This document shows, piece by piece, positions 43,224-51,696 of a stretch of 64,000 bases of DNA; the stretch's first letter is position 1; every line of letters begins with the position of its first letter. The DNA comes from JAPOUP01 sp965199865 (GTDB lineage: Bacteria; Pseudomonadota; Alphaproteobacteria; Rhodobacterales; Rhodobacteraceae), in NCBI GenBank assembly GCA_965199865.1, contig CBDATU010000011.1, forward strand, positions 620,001 to 684,000, read 5' to 3'. A model generated the notes under the pieces. It was not told the DNA's origin. It searched no databases and saw nothing but the letters and a program-made list of their open reading frames with translations. The position numbers and the translations under genes are program-made.

Positions 43224-45236
43224 CTACTCCGCCGCGACAGCGATATCGGCACGGGCATTGGCGGACAGCTCAGCCATAAGCTCCGACGCGCGGGCAATCG
43301 GATTGGTCAGGTAGAAATCCTTAATCGCGTTGCGGAATTCGGCGCTTTCCGGCTGGCCAACCGGCACCGGTTTCCATTCGTTTTCGGGCACCTGGTCGAC
43401 CGCCGCCAGAACGGGTGCCTCGTCAATGAGTCTCTGGCGCAGCTGCGCGAGCGTGTCATAGGGCAGTGCCTCACCCAGGACGGCACTGAGCGCACGCAGG
43501 ATCGCCCAGTTTTCCTTCGCTTCACCAGGTGGATGGCTGGCGCGCAGCGCCAGTTGCGGCCGACCCTCGGTGTTGACGAACAGTCCATGCTCCTCCGTGT
43601 AGGCTGCGGCGGGTAGGATGACATCCGCACGATGGGCACCCCGATCGCCATGACTGCCCTGATAGATGACGACTGGGCCTGCGGGAATTTCAACCTCGTC
43701 CGCCCCCAGACTGTAGACCGTCTCCGCCCCGTCCAGGGCTGCGGCGATACCACCTTCCGTGACGCAACCCGCATCCAGTGCGCCGACCCGGGCTGCTGCC
43801 GTATGCAGCACGAGCAGCCCTGCCGACATTGCCTCGGCGATCTTCATGACCTGACTGAGCACCGCCGCGCCATCATCTCCCTTCAGCGCTCCCTGACCGA
43901 CAATGACCATTCCCGGTGTGGCATCTCCGCCGGTTCCAGCCTCGTCCACCAGCCTGACCAGCGACTCACTTCCGATGCCCAGATATGTGTAATCATAGGT
44001 CAGATCGACCTGCTCGCCGATCACCGACACCTTGGCGCCCGAGAGCCATGCCCTGCGAATTCTGGCATTGAGCACTGGCGCCTCATCGCGGGGATTCGTC
44101 CCGATCAGCAGGATGGAACGCGCCGTGTCGATGTCCTCGATGGATGCGGTTCCGACATAGGCGGACCGATTCCCCGCCGGTAGCTTCGCCCCATCAGTAC
44201 GGCATTCGACATTACCGCCATCACGCTCGACCAGCTGTTTCAGCGCGAAGGCGGCCTCGACGGGAACCAGGTCACCAACCAGCCCGGCGACCTTGCCCGC
44301 TTTCATGGCCTCCGCGGCTCTGGCCAGCGCCTCGCTCCATGTCACCGGCCTGAGCCTGCCGCTCTCGCGCAGATAGGGCCGGTCCAGCCGCTGACGGCGC
44401 AGGCCATCCCAGACGAAGCGGGTCTTGTCGGAAATCCATTCCTCGTTCACACCATCATTGTTGCGCGGCAGGAACCGCATCACCACACGTCCCTTGCAGT
44501 CCACGCGGATGTTTGAGCCGAGCGCATCCATCACGTCGATCGATTCGGTCTTGGTGAGTTCCCAGGGCCGGGCGGTGAATGCGTAGGGCTTGCTGGTCAG
44601 TGCGCCCACGGGACAAAGATCAATGATGTTTCCCTGAAGGTTGGAACTGAGTGTACCGCCCAGATAGGAAGTGATCTCGGCATCCTCGCCGCGGCCAGTC
44701 TGACCCATCTGGGCAATCCCCGCGACTTCGGTCGTAAACCGCACACAGCGGGTGCAGGAGATGCAGCGCGTCATATGGGTTTCCACCAGAGGTCCCAAAT
44801 TCAGGTCGTCGACGGCGCGCTTCGGCTCGCGAAACCGGCTGAAGTCGACGCCATAGGCCATGGCCTGATCCTGCAGATCGCACTCACCTCCCTGGTCACA
44901 GATCGGACAGTCAAGCGGATGGTTGATCAACAGGAACTCCATCACGCCTTCGCGCGCCTTTCTGACCATCGGCGATCTGGTCCTGACCTGTGGTGGCTGG
45001 CCTTCCGGTCCCGGTCGCAGGTCACGCACCTGCATCGCACAGCTGGCGGCTGGCTTTGGTGGACCTCCGACGACCTCGACAAGGCACATCCTGCAGTTGC
45101 CCGCTATGGATAACCGTTCGTGATAGCAGAAGCGCGGCACCTCGATTCCGGCCTGCTCACAGGCCTGGATCAGGGTCATCGCACCGTCAACCTCAACTTC
45201 CTGGCCGTCGACAATAATGGTCCGCAAATCGCTCAT
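43224..45236 (-). CDS. nuoG: NADH-quinone oxidoreductase subunit G
   Basis: The 670-residue peripheral subunit begins with the 2Fe-2S domain (CYHERLSIAGNCRMCLVE plus a further Cys), then HPLDCPICDQGGECDLQD (N5) and CISCTRCVRF (N4), followed by the molybdopterin-oxidoreductase-like domain. No extra N7 cysteine set is seen, as usual in alphaproteobacteria. Its partner nuoF is now 11 kb away because of the inserted island. Confidence 0.95.
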   Translation of the reverse strand: MSDLRTIIVDGQEVEVDGAMTLIQACEQAGIEVPRFCYHERLSIAGNCRMCLVEVVGGPPKPAASCAMQVRDLRPGPEGQPPQVRTRSPMVRKAREGVMEFLLINHPLDCPICDQGGECDLQDQAMAYGVDFSRFREPKRAVDDLNLGPLVETHMTRCISCTRCVRFTTEVAGIAQMGQTGRGEDAEITSYLGGTLSSNLQGNIIDLCPVGALTSKPYAFTARPWELTKTESIDVMDALGSNIRVDCKGRVVMRFLPRNNDGVNEEWISDKTRFVWDGLRRQRLDRPYLRESGRLRPVTWSEALARAAEAMKAGKVAGLVGDLVPVEAAFALKQLVERDGGNVECRTDGAKLPAGNRSAYVGTASIEDIDTARSILLIGTNPRDEAPVLNARIRRAWLSGAKVSVIGEQVDLTYDYTYLGIGSESLVRLVDEAGTGGDATPGMVIVGQGALKGDDGAAVLSQVMKIAEAMSAGLLVLHTAAARVGALDAGCVTEGGIAAALDGAETVYSLGADEVEIPAGPVVIYQGSHGDRGAHRADVILPAAAYTEEHGLFVNTEGRPQLALRASHPPGEAKENWAILRALSAVLGEALPYDTLAQLRQRLIDEAPVLAAVDQVPENEWKPVPVGQPESAEFRNAIKDFYLTNPIARASELMAELSANARADIAVAAE

Positions 45237-45283
45237 GGTCGGTCCTGCTGGTCACGGGCGCTCCGGTATTGGACGCTTTTCCT

Positions 45284-45700
45284 CTAGTTTATGCGCAAAA
45301 GCCAGCCCGTAAGCGTGTTTTTCTCGATTTCCTCTTGGCCAAGGCGGCAATAGCTGTCGATGTCGCCTTCGGTCACTCCATGTTTTTCCAGATAGGCGTC
45401 GCGCAGGACGATCAGCCGCGCCTTGGCTTCGGGGCTCCCGCTGATCCGGTTGAAGTCCTCACTGGTATATCCACGCGACAGCGCGTAGTTTTTCAGCCTA
45501 CTCAGGCGGAAGATTACCCGAAGCATCCGGGGTGATATCGAAGGACAGTTCTTTCGGATCGCATCGCCCACAGCCGCTGACAGGAACTCGTGCTGGATCC
45601 GCGGGTCATCCTCAAGTGGCGGCAGTTCCACCGCAGCGGATGCTCCCGTCGCTACGCAAAGAGCGACAATTCCGGATTTCAGAACACGGCCAATCCGCAT
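45284..45700 (-). CDS. exported DUF5333-family protein of Rhodobacter-type nuo loci
   Basis: The 138-residue product has a signal peptide (core IVALCVATGASAAV, cleavage near residue 22) and a helical mature part with two Cys (RKNCPSIS and DSYCRLG). Small proteins of this type, annotated DUF5333, occur beside nuoG in Rhodobacterales. Role unknown; periplasmic location suggests an indirect link with the complex. The stop is 48 bp before nuoG. Confidence 0.7.
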   Translation of the reverse strand: MRIGRVLKSGIVALCVATGASAAVELPPLEDDPRIQHEFLSAAVGDAIRKNCPSISPRMLRVIFRLSRLKNYALSRGYTSEDFNRISGSPEAKARLIVLRDAYLEKHGVTEGDIDSYCRLGQEEIEKNTLTGWLLRIN

Positions 45701-45814
45701 GTTCCCGTCCCGTTTCGACCGACCAGAATGCCCCGCATCTCTTTGCCAGTTACATTAATCACATTCTGACCTCAGGTTCGTGAGTCGCCCCGTTCAGACG
45801 CGTATCGAGAACGG

Positions 45815-46192
45815 TCAGCGCTGGGTGCACCGTCCCTGCAGTGTTACCGAGTCACCCTGCACCGACAGTTCCTCCACAGGCTGGTCCGGCCCGATGGTCC
45901 ATGCGATGTCGGAACCACCATATGCCTTGAGGCAGTAAACCGTCGCCTTGTAGCGCCCGGATTCCAGCGCCTGTTCGGCAATGGCCGCGAATGGGGACAC
46001 GGTCACGGCGAAGTCCCGTCTGTCCTGTCCCCTGTCAAGCGAGGCCTGGACGCGAACGCGGCGGACCTCCTCGGACGCTGGATCGCCATCATCGCCGCTG
46101 ATTTCGACAGTTTCCTTGCCACCCCGAAACATTCCGCACGAGGAAACGCCAGCGACAGCCAGCGCGAGGCACAACACCCGCAACACCGTCAT
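45815..46192 (-). CDS. putative lipoprotein, unknown function
   Basis: From ATG 46192 the 125-residue product has a lipoprotein signal: a hydrophobic core (VLCLALAVAG) and a VSSCG lipobox, so the mature protein would start with a lipidated Cys near residue 19. The rest is a beta-rich domain with a possible disulfide between YCLKAYGG and QGRCTQR. GGAGGG lies just upstream of the start. An open frame adds five codons upstream (46207) but lacks a ribosome site. It is now the first gene of the detached nuo block. Confidence 0.65.
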   Translation of the reverse strand: MTVLRVLCLALAVAGVSSCGMFRGGKETVEISGDDGDPASEEVRRVRVQASLDRGQDRRDFAVTVSPFAAIAEQALESGRYKATVYCLKAYGGSDIAWTIGPDQPVEELSVQGDSVTLQGRCTQR

Positions 46193-46207
46193 GGCAGGGC
46201 CCTCCAT

Positions 46208-46853
46208 CCCACGTCACGATTCGCTCTGCGGCATGCGTTTCCATGACCGGCACCGAAGCGTTCAAAAATGCAAAGCCGCTGGTTCAAACCATATTCTCCC
46301 GACTTCCAGATATATGTCGAGGATTGATGCATGTCCAAACCGGAATGCGCAAGTCCGATCTGCGCAACCGCCTGGATCATGGCTCCATGCTCCGTGCTTT
46401 CCCGTCCTAACCCGCACTCTATATACAAGTATCCCCCAACGTTCATGTACCAAGTCTGACATGCTATCCGCGTGGCTGCAAAGGACCCGATTCGCCACAC
46501 CCTTCCACCAGGACTATATACAGAAGATGCTGTCGCACGCCGGCACAGCGGGAAGGTCAGAGACCCCCCAAATGGTCTTCGGGCTGTTCGGCCTGCGCGA
46601 CCCCCGCGGCGGGTCCATCAGACCGTCTGCATAGCGGCGCTGTGCTGACCGAAGTCCGTCGGCGTAATCTCCCTGCCGGAGCCGAGGCGGCGAACCGAGA
46701 TCGGCCGCGCCTGCTGTTCCCCCTGTTCGCCTCCGCATTCAGGGAAACCGGATAACGAACCAATTAGGCATGTCACATCGAAAGGCACCGCCCTAGATCA
46801 CAACTCTCCCGCTGGTGGCAACCGTAGGGAAAAAGGACAATCCGGGGAACCAC
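46208..46853. other. 646-bp region at the nuoG-side edge of the island
   Basis: No gene is supported. It must hold any new promoter for the detached lipoprotein-DUF5333-nuoG block; a TTGTATATAG-type AT-rich stretch near 46420-46435, read on the minus strand, is a candidate. The part from 46555 to 46745 is GC-rich and looks like decayed coding or mobile DNA that I cannot assign. Confidence 0.4.
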
Positions 46854-46921
46854 CTTAACTTGTCGAAATTTAAGAGAATTCCAGCGCTCAGGCGGATCGA
46901 CCTTAATTCTGGGTTGTTAAG
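46854..46921 (+). promoter_or_regulatory. pair of operator-like inverted repeats upstream of the XRE gene
   Basis: Two imperfectly matching sites have the form CTTAA, 10-11 bases, TTAAG: 46854-46874 and 46902-46921. A third, shorter CCTTAAGC palindrome lies near 46955. They sit 75-145 bp before the ATG of the helix-turn-helix gene, the place expected for autoregulation. The pattern is visible in sequence; binding is inference. Confidence 0.5.
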
Positions 46922-46997
46922 CCATGCTATCCTTGACCTTCGATATCCACTTTCCTTAAGCTGATCCGCGTATCCGCGTCAAGCAATAGGAGGTAAA

Positions 46998-47333
46998 ATG
47001 GACAGTATGGACAAGACCTTCGGCCGCGCCATCAGCCGAGCCCGCAAGGCAAGAGCCTGGAGCCTGAGAGATGTGGCGTCACAAATCCGGCGAGAGGATG
47101 GACAGACCATTTCACCGCAATATCTCAACGATATAGAGCATGATCGGCGGAATCCTACTTCGGACCACATGGTGCAACAGTTTGCTGTCGTATTGGATAT
47201 CGACCGTGACTGGCTCTACTATCTGGCTGGTCGCTTTCCCGACGACGTGCGCAGACAGCAACTCTCCGAGACCGAAGTCGCGCAAGCGATGCGCGCATTC
47301 CGCGGGGGGCCCATTTTGGGCAGAAAGAAATAG
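46998..47333 (+). CDS. XRE-family helix-turn-helix regulator
   Basis: The 111-residue protein has a Cro/cI-type DNA-binding domain at about residues 8-68 (ISRARKARAWSLRDVASQI, then ISPQYLNDIEHDRRNPTSDHMV). A strong AGGAGG ribosome site is 5 bp before the ATG. The stop is 1 bp before an ImmA/IrrE metallopeptidase gene; XRE plus ImmA pairs control integrative elements and stress or defence functions by cleaving the repressor. Here it probably represses its own operon through the nearby inverted repeats. Confidence 0.85.
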   Translation: MDSMDKTFGRAISRARKARAWSLRDVASQIRREDGQTISPQYLNDIEHDRRNPTSDHMVQQFAVVLDIDRDWLYYLAGRFPDDVRRQQLSETEVAQAMRAFRGGPILGRKK

Positions 47334-47334
47334 T

Positions 47335-48055
47335 ATGGTCAAATATGTCTTGGATCGAACCGGCCGGTTTACAAAACGACCTTACTACGAGCCTGAAGAA
47401 CTGGACCGGGAGTGCGAAGGAATTATTTCGGCCTTCCTGAAGGACATACATGGCGAGGTCAGATTCCCAGTTTCCACGGACGACCTAAACACGGCTCATC
47501 GAGCGCGACAGCGATGATCTCGATCTCTACGCGGACCTGTCTAGGTTTGGATCCGATGTCGAAGGCATCACCGAATTCCGGCCCGGTCAGAGGCCGACAG
47601 TCGGAATTTCACGAAAGCTGTCGGAGGACCAGCGGCGCGAAAACCGGTTGAGAACGACCCTCACCCATGAGTACGGCCACGTTCACTTCCACGCGAATCT
47701 CTGGGAGCGCAAACTTCAATCCCGGGATCTGCTTGATTTAGAAAAAAGTAGGTACATACAGATCTGCAAGAGAGACACAATTATCGATGCCGCCCAAACT
47801 GACTGGATGGAGTGGCAGGCAGGATATGTTTGCGGTGCACTGCTCATGCCCGTCTCCTACGTCCGCCAACTTGTCCGAGCGTACCAAGAAACGCATGGCC
47901 TGTTCGGAACCGTAGGGTACGAAGGGCCGCACGGGCAGGCACTGATCGCCGAAGTTCAGTCGGCGTTTCATGTGTCTGCTGATGCGGCGCGGGTTCGCTT
48001 ATTCAAACTCGGCGTCCTTGGCGAGGTGGATGCTGGACCTTCACTTTTCGGCTGA
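47335..48055 (+). pseudogene. ImmA/IrrE-family metallopeptidase, one frameshift
   Basis: The 5' frame runs from ATG 47335 to TGA 47517 and ends in VSTDDLN; one extra A in AAA at 47487-47489 breaks it. Deleting it gives DDLTRLIERDSDDLDLYADL and continues to 48055. The zinc motif THEYGHVHFH (HExxH) and the later WMEWQAGYVCGALLMP helix are intact, so the 239-residue product would be a normal ImmA-type peptidase. It is coupled to the XRE gene. The single clean frameshift may be decay or an assembly error. Confidence 0.75.
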
Positions 48056-48622
48056 CATCCCCGAATTCCCCGTGCCCAAAGAAGCGGAATTGTATGCAAT
48101 GGCTCTTTTGATAATTCGTAGTGGGCGGAGGGCTCAGCGGCGCGGTTTTCGGCGGCCCGCATGCCGCCGACTCCGTCCCAGAGGCGGATCGGCGTGTCCG
48201 CAGGCGCGGATCCTGCGATTCTGAAAGCTGGAGAACGACTTTCGGGCAGCACTCCGGGCTGCCCGGATGGGGCCGCCGCGTGGTGTTTCAGTCGAACCTT
48301 CAGATGAGCGCCATCGGCCTCCGCCGCAGGCTGCGGGCGCTGGCCCGGCGCCCCTGCGCGGTCATCACTGGGTACGGATCGGCCCCGCGGCGCTGGAAGA
48401 GGAGAGGATAGTGGTCCAGCCATTTCGTCGCCACGCCGCTGAAGTGGCGGATCCATCCCTTCAGGTGGCCGGTCATTCAGGTGGCCGGTCAGGCTGTTCA
48501 CCGTCTGGATGTGAAGGGAGCCCTCCCCCCTGCCGCCCTTAAGCTCCGTGTGCGGCGTCCCGCGCTTTCCCGACTTCCGGCCACGCCTGCGGGCGGGCCG
48601 GGGGAAGTCCCCGCGCCGCCCC

Positions 48623-50442
48623 CTAGCCCGGATATCTCACCAGCCGCAACCCGAAGCTCCAGCACCGGCCCGGAAGGGGTTCCGGGGGCGGTTCGTGGGC
48701 GTTCCGGCAGCTCCGTCGGCCGACGGAACCCGACAGTGGCCGTCCGGTGGCCGTGATGACAGGAACAATGAGGGAACATCCACGGTCCGGCAGCCGCGGG
48801 CGGCGGCGCGGGACACACCTCTCCCGCTGCGGGCCGGTTCCGCCCGCCAGTCCGGGCCGTCAGGGGCCGGATCCGCTCAGGCGGGCGTGGGTTCGGGGGC
48901 GGGTTCCGGCTGCGGCGGCGGCACCTGCGGCGACGGCGCGGCCAGCAGCGTGGCGACCGCCCGTGCGAACAGGTCCTGAAGGGGAAAGACCGAGGACAGC
49001 GACAGGCGGACGCGGCGCACGCTGACCGTCACCCGGCAGGCCACCTTCAGGAGCCGCGTCCTTATGGTCCCGCACTGGGCCCTCGCCATGTCCGTGCCGG
49101 CGAGGCCGATCGCCCGGACGGTCCGGAGCAGGGCTCCGGCGAAGGCGGAGAGGTACAGCCGCAGCTGGTTGGCGCGCATGGTCGCCGTCGAGGTCCGGTC
49201 GGCGAAGAGTTCCAGCTGCTGCTCCTTTATCCGGTTCTCCATGTCTCCGCGCGCGCAGTACAGCTTCTCGTAGAGGTTCCTGGCGGTGAAGCGGTCCTTC
49301 GGCAGGCTGGTCACGACGAAGCGGGGATTGGCGCCGCCTGGTCCGGGCAGCCACTCCGCCTTTCCCACGACGCGGCGGGTCCGGCTCCAGCTGGACCGGG
49401 TCCGGTAGCGAAAGTCCCGGAAGCGCCGCGACGGCTTTCCGGAGGCGATGGCGCGCCGCCGCGACCTCTCCAGCGGTCCGGCGATCCGCTCCACCAGGCG
49501 CGAGTTCCTCGCAAGGCCAAGCACATAGTCGACCCCGTTCGCCTCGCACCAGGCCATCAGGCTCTCGCGGCAGAAGCCCGAATCGCCCCTCACGATGATG
49601 GCGGTCTCCGGCCAGCGGGAGCGGATCCGCTCCACGATCTCCGCCAGTGCCTCCACCGATCCCTCCGACGCGTCGATGTTCGCCGGACGCAGCCGCGCAA
49701 GCAGGACGTGGTCGCCGCAGGTGACGTAGAGCGGAAGGTAGCAGTAGTGGCGGTAGTAGCCGTGGAAAAAGCGGCCCTCCTGGGCGCCGTGCAGCGGGTC
49801 GTCGGTGGCGTCGACGTCGAGGACGATCTCCCCGGGCGGGACCTCGTGGGCATCCAGGAACAGGTCCACCATCAGCCGCTCGATCGCGGCGCCGTCGGCC
49901 ACGATCCGTCTGTAGCGGTCCGTTTCCGCCGCCTCCGGCGTGCCCAGCTCAAGGCGGTTAAGGGTGCTGGACCCGGCCAGGGGATGGCCCCGGTCGCGCT
50001 CCCTCGGCCGGTCGGCGCCGGTGATGTCGTCGCGACCGACGGCCAGCGCCAGGACGCTGTCGTCCCGCAGGCGGTCGTGGTCGTTGACATCCTCGTAGCC
50101 GAGGGCGATCGCCATGATGCGCTGCGCCACGAGCTCCCGCAGCCCGTGCTCGATGCGGTCCTGGTCCCGGTAATCGGTCAGGCACTCCGCCAGCCGGCGG
50201 GTGACGTCCGCCACCCGGTCGGCCTCCCGCAGGAGCAGCGCGCCGCCGTCGGAGGACATGCGCCCGCCGTCGAAGGCGGCGGTCACCTCCCGCCGTCCGT
50301 GCCGGTTGAACTCGATGTCAGGGCTGTTACACTGTGTATGCATGGGGTCCGGTCTCCTCTCATATGCAGGTTATTGATGACTCCCGCATATATCATGGAA
50401 TCCGGCCCCATGCAACATCATCTGTTGAGATATCCGGGCTAG
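48623..50442 (-). mobile_element. IS1380-family insertion sequence
   Basis: The element is about 1820 bp with 17-bp perfect inverted ends: CTAGCCCGGATATCTCA at 48623 and its complement ending at 50442. It carries one intact transposase gene. No target duplication is seen at the flanks, so one side may have been deleted or rearranged after insertion in the IS1595-like transposase. Confidence 0.85.
48877..50343 (-). CDS. IS1380-family transposase
   Basis: The 488-residue protein matches IS1380 transposases: FDGGRMSSDGGALLLREAD near the N-terminus, LDVDATDDPLHGAQEG (catalytic Asp region), IIVRGDSGFCRESL (second Asp region), LYEKLYCARGDMENRIKEQQLELFADRTS (Glu helix), then LRLYLSAFAGALL. The C-terminus ends in a Pro-rich PSPQVPPPQPEPAPEPTPA tail that looks dispensable. 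ATG start. Appears intact. Confidence 0.92.
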   Translation of the reverse strand: MHTQCNSPDIEFNRHGRREVTAAFDGGRMSSDGGALLLREADRVADVTRRLAECLTDYRDQDRIEHGLRELVAQRIMAIALGYEDVNDHDRLRDDSVLALAVGRDDITGADRPRERDRGHPLAGSSTLNRLELGTPEAAETDRYRRIVADGAAIERLMVDLFLDAHEVPPGEIVLDVDATDDPLHGAQEGRFFHGYYRHYCYLPLYVTCGDHVLLARLRPANIDASEGSVEALAEIVERIRSRWPETAIIVRGDSGFCRESLMAWCEANGVDYVLGLARNSRLVERIAGPLERSRRRAIASGKPSRRFRDFRYRTRSSWSRTRRVVGKAEWLPGPGGANPRFVVTSLPKDRFTARNLYEKLYCARGDMENRIKEQQLELFADRTSTATMRANQLRLYLSAFAGALLRTVRAIGLAGTDMARAQCGTIRTRLLKVACRVTVSVRRVRLSLSSVFPLQDLFARAVATLLAAPSPQVPPPQPEPAPEPTPA

Positions 50443-51001
50443 ACGAAAGCCTGAAACACCTCCCATCCACCTCGACGGTGCCGGAGAGCCTCGGCCCGGG
50501 CATGCGGCTCATGGCGGTGGGGACCCTGTGACGCCAGGCGAAAGCCGTCGGCAGGCTGATGTCCATCCTCTTCACGATGACCGGCAGCGACAGGCCCTGG
50601 AACATCAGCTTTATGGACGGCGCCCGGGTCGGACCGTCCCTATGCGAGTAGTGGCGGACCGTCCCCGTCCTGGCGGAGAAGGTGCGCCCGCAGTCGCGAC
50701 ATCCGATCTCCACTTTCCGCGGACCGATCCGTTCCTGCGGATGTCCCCGTGACCGCAGTGCGGGCATTTCGACGGGTCCGGCGGCTCTCCGGCATCGGCT
50801 ACGGAGGGTTCGGCGAGAAGCGTCCGCTTCATTTCCCGCCTTTCGGCTCTGACGGACGAGGCGATGAGGTTCCTTGTCGAGATCAAGGGGAACATATAGC
50901 GGACGCAAGTCCTTTGGATGGATTTTTTTGGACAAATTCCTTTTTTCCGCAACGTGTTGCCGGAGTCCTGCCAGATCTCACCACAAATTTTCTAAAGAGC
51001 C

Positions 51002-51211
51002 TACGCAGTTCGCCCCCTGACCCTTGAAACCGCTCCCTTCCGGGTGGTACTTCAAGTCGATCCTTACCGGCCCCATGGCAGCCTTTGCCAGATCGTCAGG
51101 CGTCGCGCTGTCAGGAGACTCAACTGGCACCTGCAGTTTCACCCTGCCGGGCTGATACTCCGACCAGGCGAGACTTATACGCTTCGGTGGTTCTTCCGGT
51201 CCGTACATCAC
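51002..51211 (-). pseudogene. fragment of a small gene cut by the IS1595-like element
   Basis: From ATG 51211 the frame reads MMYGPEEPPKRISLAWSEY and continues to GQGANCV at the element edge. Removing the element (48101-51001) and one duplication lets the frame continue as QFRFFGHGEFGDVSRKVKV and stop after about 98 residues, overlapping the end of the ImmA gene on the other strand. The family is not recognised and the gene could be a chance frame. Confidence 0.35.
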
Positions 51212-51696
51212 TGTTCCTTCCTGTGGCTTCCATGAGCCGGTTCCAGCTGTCGGACTCTCCCATCCGTGTTTCCTGATAGGTGCAGGGCTGTCATTGATGA
51301 CATCCTTCCGGATCTGATCTTTCCGGAAACCCGCCCGGTGGGCGCCTAGGATTCCGGAAGAGCGAAATTGGTGATGCGCGAGGGAGTCGGTTTCCGGCCG
51401 TAGTTAGGGTGCCAGCGCTCCACATTAAAGAGATTCTGTGCGTCGCTGCAGCGGGGCACCAGTCCAGCCAGAAGGCACTGCTGTGGTTTACACCCTTGAT
51501 GCAGTTGGCCCTCGCTCCGCCTGGCAAACCGTAGTTGGCGATCAGTTCTCTGTAGCGCAGCCGTCCGCCACCATCACGAAAGCAACGCCACTCATCCGGC
51601 CTGCCGATCCCTGCGTAGGCTACACATTCGTCGGTGTATACCTCGCGTCCGGTTCCGTAACGACCGGGGTCTTTCCGATAGGACCTCGGCCCGCAC

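Larger units (their letters stand above)
48290..50832 (-). pseudogene. IS1595-like (ISXO2-type) transposase, frameshifted and interrupted
   Basis: From ATG 50832 the N-terminal zinc ribbon is visible (SKCPHCGHGDIRRNGSVRGK, then in another frame CRDCGRTFSARTGTV), followed by MFQGLSLPVIVKRMDISLPTAFAWRHR and the first catalytic-domain strand SGTVEVDGRCFRL. At 50442 the IS1380 end begins. Beyond the IS, sequence resembling the C-terminal part (HIQTVNSLTGHLKGWIRHFSG in shifted frames) lies near 48390-48520. No functional product is possible. Confidence 0.65.
48101..51001 (-). mobile_element. IS1595-like element, decayed, split by an IS1380-family insertion
   Basis: The ends are related inverted repeats: GGCTCTTTTGATAATTCGT from 48101 and, read inward from 51001, GGCTCTTTAGAAAATTTGT. 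The flanking 8-mers TATGCAAT (48093-48100) and TACGCAGT (51002-51009) match at 6 of 8 positions, consistent with an old 8-bp target duplication as made by IS1595-family elements. The interior holds a broken transposase gene on the minus strand and an IS1380-family element at 48623-50442. Confidence 0.65.

Noticed and set aside
46557..46763. Minus-strand GC-rich frames (MRRRTGGTAGAADLG...) as a gene
   Set aside because: Low-complexity Arg/Gly composition, no start signal and no family; kept as unassigned decayed DNA.
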